NCBI RefSeq assembly: GCF_004786035.1 | Contig: NZ_CP035088.1 | Coordinates: 4,848,001-4,912,000, forward strand | Direction: 5' to 3' | Source: Pseudomonas viciae | GTDB taxonomy: Bacteria > Pseudomonadota > Gammaproteobacteria > Pseudomonadales > Pseudomonadaceae | DNA: 64,000 nt | Shown: positions 23,986-31,248 of the stretch, piece by piece | Position numbering within the stretch: the stretch's first letter is position 1 | Layout: each line of letters starts with the position of its first letter | Notes under the pieces: generated by a model | The model's database searches: none | What the model saw: the letters and a program-made list of their open reading frames with translations, nothing else | Told to the model about the DNA's origin: nothing | Made by a program: the position numbers and the translations under genes

Positions 23986-24696
23986 ATGGATACTTTAGGC
24001 TCACGCATCAAGCGACTTAGGAAACAGAAACGCATCAGCCAGAAGGCCTTAGCGGAGGTCTGCGGCTGGTCGTCTCAATCCCGAATAGGTAACTATGAGA
24101 GCGATCTCAGGGAGCCAAACCTGATGGACCTTGCCCTTTTAGCCCCTGCATTGGGGGTGACGGTGGCAGAACTCATTAGCGGCACGAACTCAACACAGTC
24201 GGCTTTAGCAGGACATGAAGATGCGTCGATAGCTGTATCGAACTCTTCAGATGGGGCGGCAAGGCTGATAGGCCCCGCCAAAACAGGAGTCGTGCCAGTG
24301 GTAGGCACAGCGAAACTAGGGATGGACGGCTATTTTGAAGCCTTGGACTTCCCGGTAGGCCACGGTGATGGCTACCTGCACATTTTCAGCGATGACCCAA
24401 ATGCTTATGGCTTGAGGGTCATCGGCGACAGCATGCATCCGCGAATCAAAAGCGGAGAATACGTCCTGATAGAACCGAATAAGGCCTATGTTACCGGTGA
24501 TGAAGTCATGGTTCAGACTTATGACGGCCGCTCGATGATCAAGGAGTTCATCTATCTACGAGAAGGCGTGTATCGGTTCGATAGCGTCAATCAGGACCAT
24601 AGTCCATTGCACCTGGACCAGCACGAAGTGATGAAGGTCCATCTGGTTGGCGGCATCCTTAAATCATCACGGTTCACGCATGAGCCTCAAAAATAA
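23986..24696 (+). CDS. CI-type repressor, XRE + S24 peptidase
   Basis: A 236-residue lysogeny repressor. Residues 1-65 are an XRE helix-turn-helix (RIKRLRKQKRISQKALAEVC, SRIGNYESDLREPNL). Residues ~100-230 form a LexA/UmuD-like S24 domain with likely nucleophile Ser149 in RVIGDSMHP and general base Lys186 in GRSMIKEF. The cleavage site is not obvious: no Ala-Gly appears in the GTAKLG region. The domains predict inactivation through RecA-stimulated self-cleavage. Operators lie on both sides of the gene, and the stop overlaps operator 4. Confidence 0.93.
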   Translation: MDTLGSRIKRLRKQKRISQKALAEVCGWSSQSRIGNYESDLREPNLMDLALLAPALGVTVAELISGTNSTQSALAGHEDASIAVSNSSDGAARLIGPAKTGVVPVVGTAKLGMDGYFEALDFPVGHGDGYLHIFSDDPNAYGLRVIGDSMHPRIKSGEYVLIEPNKAYVTGDEVMVQTYDGRSMIKEFIYLREGVYRFDSVNQDHSPLHLDQHEVMKVHLVGGILKSSRFTHEPQK

Positions 24697-24710
24697 TCAC
24701 AGTTCGTGTT
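24696..24710 (+). promoter_or_regulatory. repressor operator 4 (ATCACAGTTCGTGTT)
   Basis: The complement reads AACAC-N5-GTGAT, a perfect half-site match. It overlaps the cI stop codon and touches the -35 of the rightward operon promoter. Confidence 0.7.
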
Positions 24711-24737
24711 GACTTAATCAACACAACGCGTGATATT
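24709..24737 (+). promoter_or_regulatory. rightward operon promoter under CI control
   Basis: TTGACT (24709-24714) and GATATT (24732-24737) with a 17-base spacer, 35 bases before the first gene of the operon. Operators 4 and 5 flank or cover it at 24-base centre spacing, so this promoter should be silent in the lysogen and open after induction. Confidence 0.65.
24720..24734 (+). promoter_or_regulatory. repressor operator 5 (AACACAACGCGTGAT)
   Basis: A perfect AACAC-N5-GTGAT copy covering the spacer and -10 of the rightward promoter. With operator 4 it forms a larger inverted repeat across 24696-24734. Confidence 0.7.
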
Positions 24738-24772
24738 TGCCTCACTCTTCCACCACAGAGCGAGGCAAAATC

Positions 24773-24949
24773 ATGCACACCACAGCATCCCTGCACGTCC
24801 ATCCGGCCGTTGCCGACCTATCCCGCATCTTCGAAGTAAGGCGCCTGGCCCGCATTTACGGCTGCACCTTCATCCCTTCTAAACCTAAGCAACACGCCCG
24901 TACCGAACCGACTTCCTTCGATCCAAACGACGGAGGCCGGGCGGCATGA
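24773..24949 (+). CDS. small phage protein, unknown
   Basis: A 58-residue protein, first of the rightward operon. The start MHTTASLHVHPAVADLSRIF at 24773 follows GAGG; an in-frame ATG 36 bases upstream lies too close to the promoter. The core VRRLARIYGCTFIPSKPK is basic. It overlaps the next gene by 4 bases. No family recognised. Confidence 0.65.
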   Translation: MHTTASLHVHPAVADLSRIFEVRRLARIYGCTFIPSKPKQHARTEPTSFDPNDGGRAA

Positions 24950-25530
24950 GCAAATTCCTGATCGACAATCGCACACTGACATTGCTCAGCGCCCAGGTGA
25001 ACCTGAGCGGAACTTTCAATCACACCCTTCGGCGACTGTATCGACGCGATGTGTTGGCGTTTCGGCTAAAAGTTGAACGCAACAAGACCGACAGCACCTT
25101 CACCGTTGAGCTGGGCTCAGAGCGCCACACGCTGACCGTGCCCAACACCAAAAAAACTCACCTGAAGCTCGCCGACTTCATTGAGGAGGTCATCAACGGC
25201 CCTTCTGATCTGACGGGCGAACCTCAGCCGAACCGACATGCTGAACGCGAGTACGGCGCTTTCAGTAGCCAGCAGCGGGAACAGGTTTACAGACTAGTTT
25301 CCACAGGTGGGTTTATCGACCTGGACCTGGGCTTTGAACTGCCGATCCGACTCGCCGTGCACAGGACTCGTACACGCTCGGGCATCACCGTAGTCATGAG
25401 CATCGGCGTCAAAAGCCCGCGTACCAAGTGCTTCACCGTGTACGGCACCGACGCCGAGATGTACGAGCAGGTTTGCGAATCCATCAACCACCTGGCTGCG
25501 CTGGCGACACCCGCCGCGCACGCAGCTTAG
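24946..25530 (+). CDS. phage protein, unknown function
   Basis: A 194-residue protein, coupled to the previous gene by overlap. The sequence is mixed alpha/beta, basic in the first half (RRLYRRDVLAFRLKVERNKT) and hydrophobic beta in the second (RSGITVVMSIGVKSPRTK). There are no transmembrane segments or catalytic motifs I recognise. It sits in an early operon after the repressor-controlled promoter, so a host-takeover or regulatory role is possible but unsupported. Confidence 0.65.
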   Translation: MSKFLIDNRTLTLLSAQVNLSGTFNHTLRRLYRRDVLAFRLKVERNKTDSTFTVELGSERHTLTVPNTKKTHLKLADFIEEVINGPSDLTGEPQPNRHAEREYGAFSSQQREQVYRLVSTGGFIDLDLGFELPIRLAVHRTRTRSGITVVMSIGVKSPRTKCFTVYGTDAEMYEQVCESINHLAALATPAAHAA

Positions 25531-25540
25531 GAGGTTTGAC

Positions 25541-25825
25541 ATGGAGCGCAATCTCGAAAAGACCGCCAAACACTTCGGCCTGACCCGCCCCGCCCTAATC
25601 AAGCTCATGCGTGAGAAAGGCCTGCTCACCGACCGCAACCTGCCGGCGTTCCCCGTTCGTGACCGTGAATACCTGCGGGTCAAGGACAGTAATTGGTACC
25701 ACGACACGCTGGGCATGCAGTACAGCCAATCGACCCGCGTCCGGCAGGCCGGCATCCCCTGGCTAGCAGAGCAACTGGGCCTCGACCTTCCTGCCATCCC
25801 GGCAGAAAGCCGTGACGTGGCCTAG
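25541..25825 (+). CDS. KilAC-domain antirepressor-like protein
   Basis: A 94-residue protein matching the C-terminal KilAC domain of phage antirepressors: AKHFGLTRPALIKLMREKGL and then MQYSQSTRVRQAGIPWLAEQ. The start ATG at 25541 follows TAGGAGG. There is no N-terminal ANT/Bro domain, so it is a stand-alone DNA-binding module. It is placed in the repressor-controlled operon, where an antirepressor or early regulator would make sense. Confidence 0.78.
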   Translation: MERNLEKTAKHFGLTRPALIKLMREKGLLTDRNLPAFPVRDREYLRVKDSNWYHDTLGMQYSQSTRVRQAGIPWLAEQLGLDLPAIPAESRDVA

Positions 25826-25991
25826 GGAATACGCCCGCCAGATCATCGCCCTACGCACTCGAGAGGAGCGCAACGCCGCGCTTCTTGAGGTGCCGGAGCA
25901 TCTGCGCGAGCTAACCAAACGCCACTGCCTGAATGCCTGGAACCACCCGGCCCGACACAAACACATGGAGAGCCAAAAACCTCATGAGTAA
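25812..25991 (+). CDS. small phage protein (WPREYA type)
   Basis: 59 codons with a GTG start at 25812 overlapping the KilAC gene and ending inside the PrtN start (8-base overlap). The text TWPREYARQIIALRTREERN then LLEVPEHLRELTKRHCLNAW is like a small protein common in Pseudomonas prophages that starts with a WPREYA motif. Charged and helical, function unknown. Compact overlaps on both sides support that it is real. Confidence 0.65.
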   Translation: MTWPREYARQIIALRTREERNAALLEVPEHLRELTKRHCLNAWNHPARHKHMESQKPHE

Positions 25992-26313
25992 CCAGCCTCA
26001 AAATCCGCTGCGCCTGATGCCGGCACCAGAGACGGCCACCATCGAGCTGCTGTATCGCACCTTCGGCGACGTGCTTATCCCCCTCGAAAAGCTGCGCGTG
26101 CAGTACTTCCGCAATATCAACGCTGAGCGATTTTCAGCGGAGATCAACAGCGGACGCATACAGCTTCCAGTTACGACCCTGGACGGTAGTCGTAAGGCCT
26201 TGAGGTACGCACACATCCGCCACGTCGCTGCACTCATCGACATCCAGGCGTACAAGGCCGACGAAGTCCACGCGAAGACCCACGCCGACGCAACTGAAGA
26301 AACCCAACCGTAA
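25984..26313 (+). CDS. PrtN-like pyocin activator family protein
   Basis: A 109-residue protein matching the PrtN family: TIELLYRTFGDVLIPLEKLR, NAERFSAEINSGRIQLPVTT, RYAHIRHVAALIDIQAYKAD. In P. aeruginosa PrtN activates R/F-pyocin promoters after DNA damage. The start ATG at 25984 overlaps the previous gene; an upstream in-frame extension is not needed. Being inside a phage operon under CI, it may activate late phage genes or interfere with host tailocin control. Confidence 0.88.
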   Translation: MSNQPQNPLRLMPAPETATIELLYRTFGDVLIPLEKLRVQYFRNINAERFSAEINSGRIQLPVTTLDGSRKALRYAHIRHVAALIDIQAYKADEVHAKTHADATEETQP

Positions 26314-26357
26314 AGGCTGCCACCACCAGCCACCCAAAACCACCTGGAGCACACCAC

Positions 26358-26786
26358 ATGACTGCAATTCAAATCTGCGCATTGATCGGCCTGATCCTAG
26401 GCTACGGTCTCATCTACTGGACCGGCTATCGAGGCGGCCTTCTTGACGGCCGCGTTGAAGGTCACATGGCAGGTATCGTAGAGGGCACCAACGACGAACG
26501 CGCCGCCAACGCCAAAACCATCCGCGAACTGGAGGCATCCCTCCAGTTCATCCGCGCCGATCACAAGCACCTCGCTGCCCACGCGAAACAGCTGGGTGAA
26601 AACAAAGCCTTCGGCCCTCAAGAGCGCCAAACGCTTATACAGATCGCCGAAAAACTCAGGCTAGCCTCTGACACTTTCCGCGCCATGAGTTCGAAAGCAC
26701 AGGCACAGCAGGCGCTCGACCTGCGCGAAAAAGCACTGGGCATGGCCGCTTTGCTGGATCAGGTCAAAGTGGAGGACGCAGCATGA
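26358..26786 (+). CDS. membrane-anchored coiled phage protein
   Basis: A 142-residue protein. One N-terminal transmembrane segment (ICALIGLILGYGLIYWTGY, residues 5-23) is followed by a long soluble helix rich in Ala/Glu/Lys (TIRELEASLQFIRADHKHLA). The layout resembles spanin-like or anchored scaffold proteins, but it is in the early operon, so lysis is unlikely. It overlaps the next gene by 4 bases. Unrecognised. Confidence 0.65.
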   Translation: MTAIQICALIGLILGYGLIYWTGYRGGLLDGRVEGHMAGIVEGTNDERAANAKTIRELEASLQFIRADHKHLAAHAKQLGENKAFGPQERQTLIQIAEKLRLASDTFRAMSSKAQAQQALDLREKALGMAALLDQVKVEDAA

Positions 26787-27004
26787 GCCGTCATTGCCCG
26801 ATGCTACGCCTCTCACCTCAAGATGCCGGCGTGCTGCACCAGCAACACGCCAAAGCCACCGCCGAACTGCGCGAAATGACTCGATTCCGCAAAGAGTTCG
26901 AACGGCAACTGTCGCTGCTGATCGGCTACGACGCCCTGCGCAAGTTGCACAAGGACACCCAGAACGCCCTGCTCCTCGTCGACCTGGTAAAGGAGGCAGC
27001 ATGA
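26783..27004 (+). CDS. small helical phage protein, unknown
   Basis: A 73-residue, mostly helical and charged protein (HAKATAELREMTRFRKEFER, IGYDALRKLHKDTQNALLLV). It overlaps both neighbours by 4 bases, which supports translation. No family recognised. Confidence 0.6.
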   Translation: MSRHCPMLRLSPQDAGVLHQQHAKATAELREMTRFRKEFERQLSLLIGYDALRKLHKDTQNALLLVDLVKEAA

Positions 27005-27543
27005 ACTGGATCCTTACCCGAACCGGCAAACGCTTTGACCTGTTCGAGCCGGACGCCGACATGATCGACCCACGAGACATTGCGCACTCGCTCGCTCATT
27101 TGTGCCGCTTCAACGGCCACACCCGCGAGTTCTACAGCGTGGCCCAGCATAGTTGCTTGGTTGCGGATCTGGTGCCGGCCGAGCACAAGCTCGCCGCCTT
27201 GCTCCACGACGCCACCGAAGCCTACATCGGCGACATGGTGCGGCCGCTCAAACAGTGGATGCACGCCTACCAGGACGTCGAGACTTGGATCTGGGACCGC
27301 ATTTGCACCCGCTTCAGCCTCGATCAGGACCTGCCGGTATCCGTCACCCAAGCCGACCTGATCGCCCTGGCCACCGAACGCCGCGACCTGATGCCACCCG
27401 ACCCGGGCACCTGGGATTGCCTTGTCGGCATCGAACCCGCGCCCGAACGCATCCGGCCGTGGTCACCCACCGAAGCCCGGCTCACCTACCACCAGCGTCT
27501 GATGGACCAACTCGCCATTGAGCACCGGAGGAAAGCGGCATGA
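27001..27543 (+). CDS. HD-domain phosphohydrolase
   Basis: A 180-residue enzyme of the HD/YfbR-like superfamily. Metal-binding motifs are seen: His/Asp in LAALLHDATEAYIGDMVRPL and an upstream His in YSVAQHSCLVADL. The start MNWILTRTGKRFDLFEPD at 27001 overlaps the previous stop; a longer reading from 26794 is a different gene's frame. Such proteins often dephosphorylate deoxynucleotides; here they could adjust nucleotide pools during infection. Substrate unknown. Confidence 0.85.
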   Translation: MNWILTRTGKRFDLFEPDADMIDPRDIAHSLAHLCRFNGHTREFYSVAQHSCLVADLVPAEHKLAALLHDATEAYIGDMVRPLKQWMHAYQDVETWIWDRICTRFSLDQDLPVSVTQADLIALATERRDLMPPDPGTWDCLVGIEPAPERIRPWSPTEARLTYHQRLMDQLAIEHRRKAA

Positions 27544-28124
27544 AGCACGAACAGAACAACACCCAAACCCAGTCCGCTTTGCTCCGCAGCGCCAGTTGGG
27601 TCGACGCGCCTGTAAACAACAGTCTCTGCTGCGCAGCAGCAGGCATTACTGCTTCTTTCCAAGCCTCCGCCGAGGCACTTATACCCCACGAAAGGCTGCG
27701 CCGGGCAGCAGCATCTGAAGCCACGCTGATAGCTCAGAACCGCCCGCCCGCGCAGCCTGCCTTGGGGTATACGCACTTCGACACCGCAGCGGATCCGCCA
27801 CCGCTGCAGTACCAAGTGGACAAGATTCCCGAGGACAAAATGGCCGAGTTGGTCGGTACGACCCGCCGAGCATTGCAGGGCAAACGCGCCAGAGGGGTCA
27901 TCCCTAAAGGGGTCTGGAACACCATCGACAATCGCATCTATTACAGCATCAGGAGATATGAGGCATGGCTCGAAAGCCAATGGGATTGCCCACCGGAGTT
28001 GAATTTGTCGGCCAGTCCGTCAGGATTCGCTTCACCTGGAACGGGCAACGCCGTTGCGAAACCCTCCCCTATCCCCAGACACCGAAAGGCATTAAAGCGG
28101 CATCCGATCTACGCGCTAACGTAA
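27540..28124 (+). CDS. excisionase-like protein overlapping integrase
   Basis: A 194-residue protein. The ATG at 27540 has a good AGGA site and overlaps the HD gene stop. Residues ~93-145 (VDKIPEDKMAELVGTTRRAL, WNTIDNRIYYSIRRYEAWLE) resemble excisionase-type winged-helix proteins that sit before integrases. The N-terminal ~90 residues are low-complexity and contain an inverted repeat in DNA. The 3' end overlaps the integrase gene by 160 bases in another frame. The role is inferred from position and the central motif. Confidence 0.55.
   Translation: MKHEQNNTQTQSALLRSASWVDAPVNNSLCCAAAGITASFQASAEALIPHERLRRAAASEATLIAQNRPPAQPALGYTHFDTAADPPPLQYQVDKIPEDKMAELVGTTRRALQGKRARGVIPKGVWNTIDNRIYYSIRRYEAWLESQWDCPPELNLSASPSGFASPGTGNAVAKPSPIPRHRKALKRHPIYALT
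27680..27771. repeat. inverted repeat within the excisionase-like gene
   Basis: A 20-base arm at 27680-27699 (beginning TATACCCCA and ending AGGCTGC) pairs with 27752-27771 at 16 of 20 positions, with a 52-base loop. It could be an integrase/excisionase arm site or a folded mRNA element controlling downstream translation. Confidence 0.5.
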
Positions 28125-29155
28125 CCAGCCTGATCAAGCATGGCGTTCTCGACGACCAACGCTATGCCGAGCTGTTTCCCAACTCCACTTATGCCACCTA
28201 CTCGGCTACTCCCCGCTTCGGGGAGTATGCCCAAGAGTGGTTAAACAGTCGGGAGGTCGTAGCAGGCACACGCAAGAACTACCGGGCATCCCTCAATCTG
28301 TACTGGATGCCTCACCTAGCCCTGCTACCCGTCGACGGCATTACCTCGGTGCTGCTGCGCAAAATCGTAGCCAGCACTGAATGGAAATCGCCGGGCGTTA
28401 AGCGCTCGGCAATCCAGCGACTGACTACGGTGTTCAGCACCGCCGTCAAAGATGGCCTGATCAATCGCAATCCAGTCGAGTCCATTGAGCTTCCCGTGAA
28501 AACGAAAAAGCCCATCGACCCCTTCACGATGGCAGAAGCCAACGCCATCATCGAGCACCTCTATAAAACGCTGACTCATTCGATGCGGGTCTACGCTGCT
28601 TACTTCGAGTTCGCCTTCTATACCGGAATGCGCCCTAGCGAAATAGCGGCCCTGCGCTGGGACGAGGTAGACAAGCAGAAACGCTTAGCCACCGTGTGTC
28701 GGATCGTCGCGGACTATAAGATCGAGGAGCGCACCAAAACCCGCAATGAACGGCAAGTGATGCTCAATAGCCGGGCCATGCACGCCATTGAGGTCGCCGA
28801 GCAAATCGCCGAACAACGTGCGAAACAGAGCCGTAGAAAGCACGCGAAGTCTCCCTATGTGTTCCCACCCACGAAGAATTTTGAGTTCATCCAGCAGTCC
28901 AGCGTCACCGACAAGCATTTTCAGGCGGCTCTGACCGAATTAGAGATTCGCGCCCGTCGGCAATACAACTGCCGACACACATACGCCACCATGTGCCTCA
29001 TGGCGGGGATGAATCCCGCATTTATTGCCACTCAGTTGGGTCACAGTGTTCAGATGTTACTTACAACCTATGCACGATGGATAAACTCCAATACCGACTG
29101 GAGTGAGCTTAGTAAATTGGAGAACAATATTAATAGCTTTAATGCTCAGCAATAG
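27965..29155 (+). CDS. tyrosine recombinase integrase
   Basis: A 396-residue phage integrase. The N-terminal arm-binding domain is of the DUF3596 kind (GVEFVGQSVRIRFTWNGQRR). Catalytic residues are visible: Arg223 (TGMRPSEIAALRW), Arg347 (YNCRHTY, with Tyr at the usual first-His place), His370 (QLGHSV) and nucleophile Tyr379 (TTYARWI). The start at 27965 follows AGGAG. The last ~12 residues (ENNINSFNAQQ) are AT-rich in DNA and differ from the relic copy downstream, so the tail may have been replaced by recombination. Confidence 0.95.
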   Translation: MARKPMGLPTGVEFVGQSVRIRFTWNGQRRCETLPYPQTPKGIKAASDLRANVTSLIKHGVLDDQRYAELFPNSTYATYSATPRFGEYAQEWLNSREVVAGTRKNYRASLNLYWMPHLALLPVDGITSVLLRKIVASTEWKSPGVKRSAIQRLTTVFSTAVKDGLINRNPVESIELPVKTKKPIDPFTMAEANAIIEHLYKTLTHSMRVYAAYFEFAFYTGMRPSEIAALRWDEVDKQKRLATVCRIVADYKIEERTKTRNERQVMLNSRAMHAIEVAEQIAEQRAKQSRRKHAKSPYVFPPTKNFEFIQQSSVTDKHFQAALTELEIRARRQYNCRHTYATMCLMAGMNPAFIATQLGHSVQMLLTTYARWINSNTDWSELSKLENNINSFNAQQ

Positions 29156-29166
29156 AATCAGCTAAT

Positions 29167-29694
29167 TTAACCCTTAAAGGCCTCAACCGCTTCACACCAA
29201 GGTCCGCTTGAAAGCGCTGGGACAGTAGCCGCTGGCTGCCTTGAATTTAGTTTGACTTTCTGGATCAAGAAGGCCGAGGCGGTTAAAACATCCCTTCGCA
29301 CCTCAACATCACAATTATTATAAACATTCTCTAATATAACAGTGTAGGCATCTGATTCATCTGCTCTAAACGTATACGACGTGCTACAGCTACGGGGATG
29401 AAAGTTCGCTCCATCAAAGGTGCTACCGACGTATTTTATATAAATAGTCTGATACGGCTTTTTTTCCAATGACACCGTAATATTTCTTTGGGAAGAATTT
29501 ACCACAATAGATTTAATGCCAAAGCAATCATAACTTTCTTCAAAATAGACAGCTGTAAGCTTATCCTGAGAGGAGCGATTTATTATGTCTAAGGTAATAC
29601 TAGCTTGAGGTTTTTGTTCTGTTTTAACATTAACAGCACAACCACCCAAGCAAACAACAGTGCACAACGTAAGCGCAGCAATTTTTTTCAACAT
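29167..29694 (-). CDS. AT-rich lipoprotein (prophage moron)
   Basis: A 175-residue protein starting MLKKIAALTLCTVVCLGGCA at 29694, behind TTTAGGAAC; LGGC is a clear lipobox, so it should be lipidated at Cys19. The mature part is beta-rich (ITLDIINRSSQDKLTAVYF) with several Cys. Its GC content is well below its neighbours, and it is transcribed against the integrase, features of an acquired cargo gene expressed in lysogeny. A surface-exclusion role is possible but unsupported. Confidence 0.8.
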   Translation of the reverse strand: MLKKIAALTLCTVVCLGGCAVNVKTEQKPQASITLDIINRSSQDKLTAVYFEESYDCFGIKSIVVNSSQRNITVSLEKKPYQTIYIKYVGSTFDGANFHPRSCSTSYTFRADESDAYTVILENVYNNCDVEVRRDVLTASAFLIQKVKLNSRQPAATVPALSSGPWCEAVEAFKG

Positions 29695-29835
29695 GGATTC
29701 CGTTCCTAAAGGGACTGGCATGGATGGCTATAGGCTATCAGCCTCCCCCCTCTCTGTCTCTATCGATACGAACAGACCGGATCGCGCAGACAGAGGAGCC
29801 TCATCACCCGATGAGATTGGATGAATAGCACCGGC

Positions 29836-30051
29836 CGGGAATACAACTGCCGACACACATACGCTACCATGTGCCTCATGGCGGGTATGAACCCTGCGTT
29901 TATTGCCACTCAGCTGGGTCTCAGCGTTCAGATGTTGCTCTCGACCTATGCCCGATGGATCAACTCCAGCACCGACTGGGGCGAACTCGGGAAGCTCGAA
30001 AACAGCTTGATTGGTACAAAATTGGTACAGACAGAACAAGTACCCTCCTGA
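29836..30051 (+). pseudogene. integrase C-terminal relic
   Basis: A fragment of a second integrase beginning abruptly in REYNCRHTYATMCLMAGM and reading to a TGA at 30051. It aligns to the C terminus of the live integrase (28960-29130), diverged at many third positions. The active-site His is changed to Leu (QLGLSV), though the Tyr remains. It has the longer tail ([14 protein letters not shown]) that the live integrase lacks. It is probably left by an earlier related prophage at the same site. Confidence 0.85.
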
Positions 30052-30073
30052 AACCCTTATGGAATCAGCCTCT

Positions 30074-30619
30074 GTGACACTGGAACAGAACTACACCGCG
30101 ATTCTCGGCCAACTCGGCGAGGACGTTTCCCGCGAGGGCCTGCTCGACACGCCCAAGCGCGCTGCCAAGGCCATGCAGTACCTCTGCCGCGGTTATGAAC
30201 AGACCCTGGAAGAAGTCACCAACGGTGCCTTGTTCAGCTCCGACAACAGCGAAATGGTGCTGGTCAAGGACATCGAGTTGTACTCGCTGTGCGAACACCA
30301 TCTGCTGCCATTCATCGGCAAGGCCCATGTGGCCTACATCCCGAGTGGCAAGGTGCTGGGGTTGTCGAAAGTCGCGCGCATCGTCGATATGTATGCACGT
30401 CGCCTGCAGATCCAGGAAAACCTCAGCCGCCAGATCGCCGACGCGGTCCAGCAGGTGACCGGCGCCCTGGGCGTGGCGGTGGTGATCGAGGCCAAGCACA
30501 TGTGCATGATGATGCGCGGTGTGGAAAAGCAGAATTCCTCGATGATCACCTCGGTGATGCTCGGTGAGTTCCGGGAAAACGCCGCGACCCGCAGCGAATT
30601 CCTCAGCCTCATCAAGTAA
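30074..30619 (+). CDS. folE: GTP cyclohydrolase I
   Basis: A 181-residue enzyme converting GTP to dihydroneopterin triphosphate for folate synthesis, cytosolic. Zinc ligands are in [18 protein letters not shown] and [11 protein letters not shown]. The start is taken as GTG at 30074 (then [16 protein letters not shown]), matching the usual N terminus; an ATG 15 bases upstream is also in frame. Neither has a good ribosome binding site, probably because the upstream DNA was replaced by the prophage relic. It is followed by a strong terminator. Confidence 0.95.
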   Translation: MTLEQNYTAILGQLGEDVSREGLLDTPKRAAKAMQYLCRGYEQTLEEVTNGALFSSDNSEMVLVKDIELYSLCEHHLLPFIGKAHVAYIPSGKVLGLSKVARIVDMYARRLQIQENLSRQIADAVQQVTGALGVAVVIEAKHMCMMMRGVEKQNSSMITSVMLGEFRENAATRSEFLSLIK

Positions 30620-30630
30620 CCCGTCGCATG

Positions 30631-30661
30631 AAAAAACCGGCATTGATCGCCGGTTTTTTTT
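30631..30661 (+). terminator. terminator after folE
   Basis: AAAAAACCGGC and GCCGGTTTTTTTT pair around ATTGATC, a strong intrinsic terminator that would work in both directions. Confidence 0.9.
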
Positions 30662-30722
30662 CGCCTGTGAAAAATCAGGTAAGCTGCGCGCCCTCTTCTT
30701 CCCTGCCGCGAGGCTTAATACC

Positions 30723-31094
30723 GTGATTGTCAAAGCGCTTCGAGTTGGCCTGGGCCAGCTGATTATCTTCATCGACTTCATCACCCGCCCCGGCAAGAAA
30801 CAACGCCCGGCCGAGGCCCAGGCGCAGGTTGAACAAGACGCCCGCGGCCTGACGCTGTATCAGTTCCACGCCTGCCCGTTTTGCGTGAAAACCCGCCGCA
30901 CCCTGCGCCGCCTCAACGTCCCAGTGGCCCTGCGCGATGCGAAAAACAATGAGCAGGATCGTCAGACGCTGCTGGAACACGGCGGCAAGATCAAAGTGCC
31001 GTGCCTGCGTATTGAAGAGGATGGCAAGACCACCTGGATGTATGAGTCCAAGGTGATCATTGATTATCTGGATAAGCGGTTTTCTGCGGTCTGA
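30723..31094 (+). CDS. glutaredoxin-like protein with N-terminal extension
   Basis: A 123-residue protein with a GTG start at 30723. A hydrophobic N-terminal stretch (VGLGQLIIFIDFITRPG) precedes a thioredoxin-fold domain with the redox motif CPFC (YQFHACPFCVKTRRTLRRL), the cis-Pro region KVPCLRIEE and the C-terminal YESKVIIDYLDKRF. It is probably a membrane-associated glutathione-dependent reductase. Monocistronic; its 3' side is a REP pair. Confidence 0.88.
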   Translation: MIVKALRVGLGQLIIFIDFITRPGKKQRPAEAQAQVEQDARGLTLYQFHACPFCVKTRRTLRRLNVPVALRDAKNNEQDRQTLLEHGGKIKVPCLRIEEDGKTTWMYESKVIIDYLDKRFSAV

Positions 31095-31116
31095 TGGTTT
31101 TGTGGTGTGTTTTTTC

Positions 31117-31222
31117 GGCCCCATCGCGAGCAAGCTCGGCTCCCACAGTGGGCCTTGGTGAACGCTAGATTTGTATTCACCATCGTCCCCTGTGGGAGCC
31201 GAGCTTGCTCGCGATGGGGCCC
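31117..31222. repeat. REP pair (REPIN)
   Basis: Two inverted copies of the palindrome GCGAGCAAGCTCGGCTCCCA at the two ends of a ~105-base unit, after the glutaredoxin gene. Typical of Pseudomonas REP doublets. Confidence 0.85.
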
Positions 31223-31248
31223 GGACAGCCACCACAAAGCCCCTGATA

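Noticed and set aside
23986..24696. LexA-type Ala-Gly cleavage site in the CI repressor
   Set aside because: The Ser/Lys dyad is clear but no Ala-Gly or Cys-Gly is found in the expected stretch, so the cleavage site is left open.
29728..30039. 103-codon minus-strand frame
   Set aside because: Antisense to the integrase relic; similarity explained by that.
29155..30069. GAATCAGC shared at 29155-29162 and 30062-30069 as att core
   Set aside because: Only 8 bases, expected by chance; flanks do not extend the match. Kept only as a hint for att mapping.
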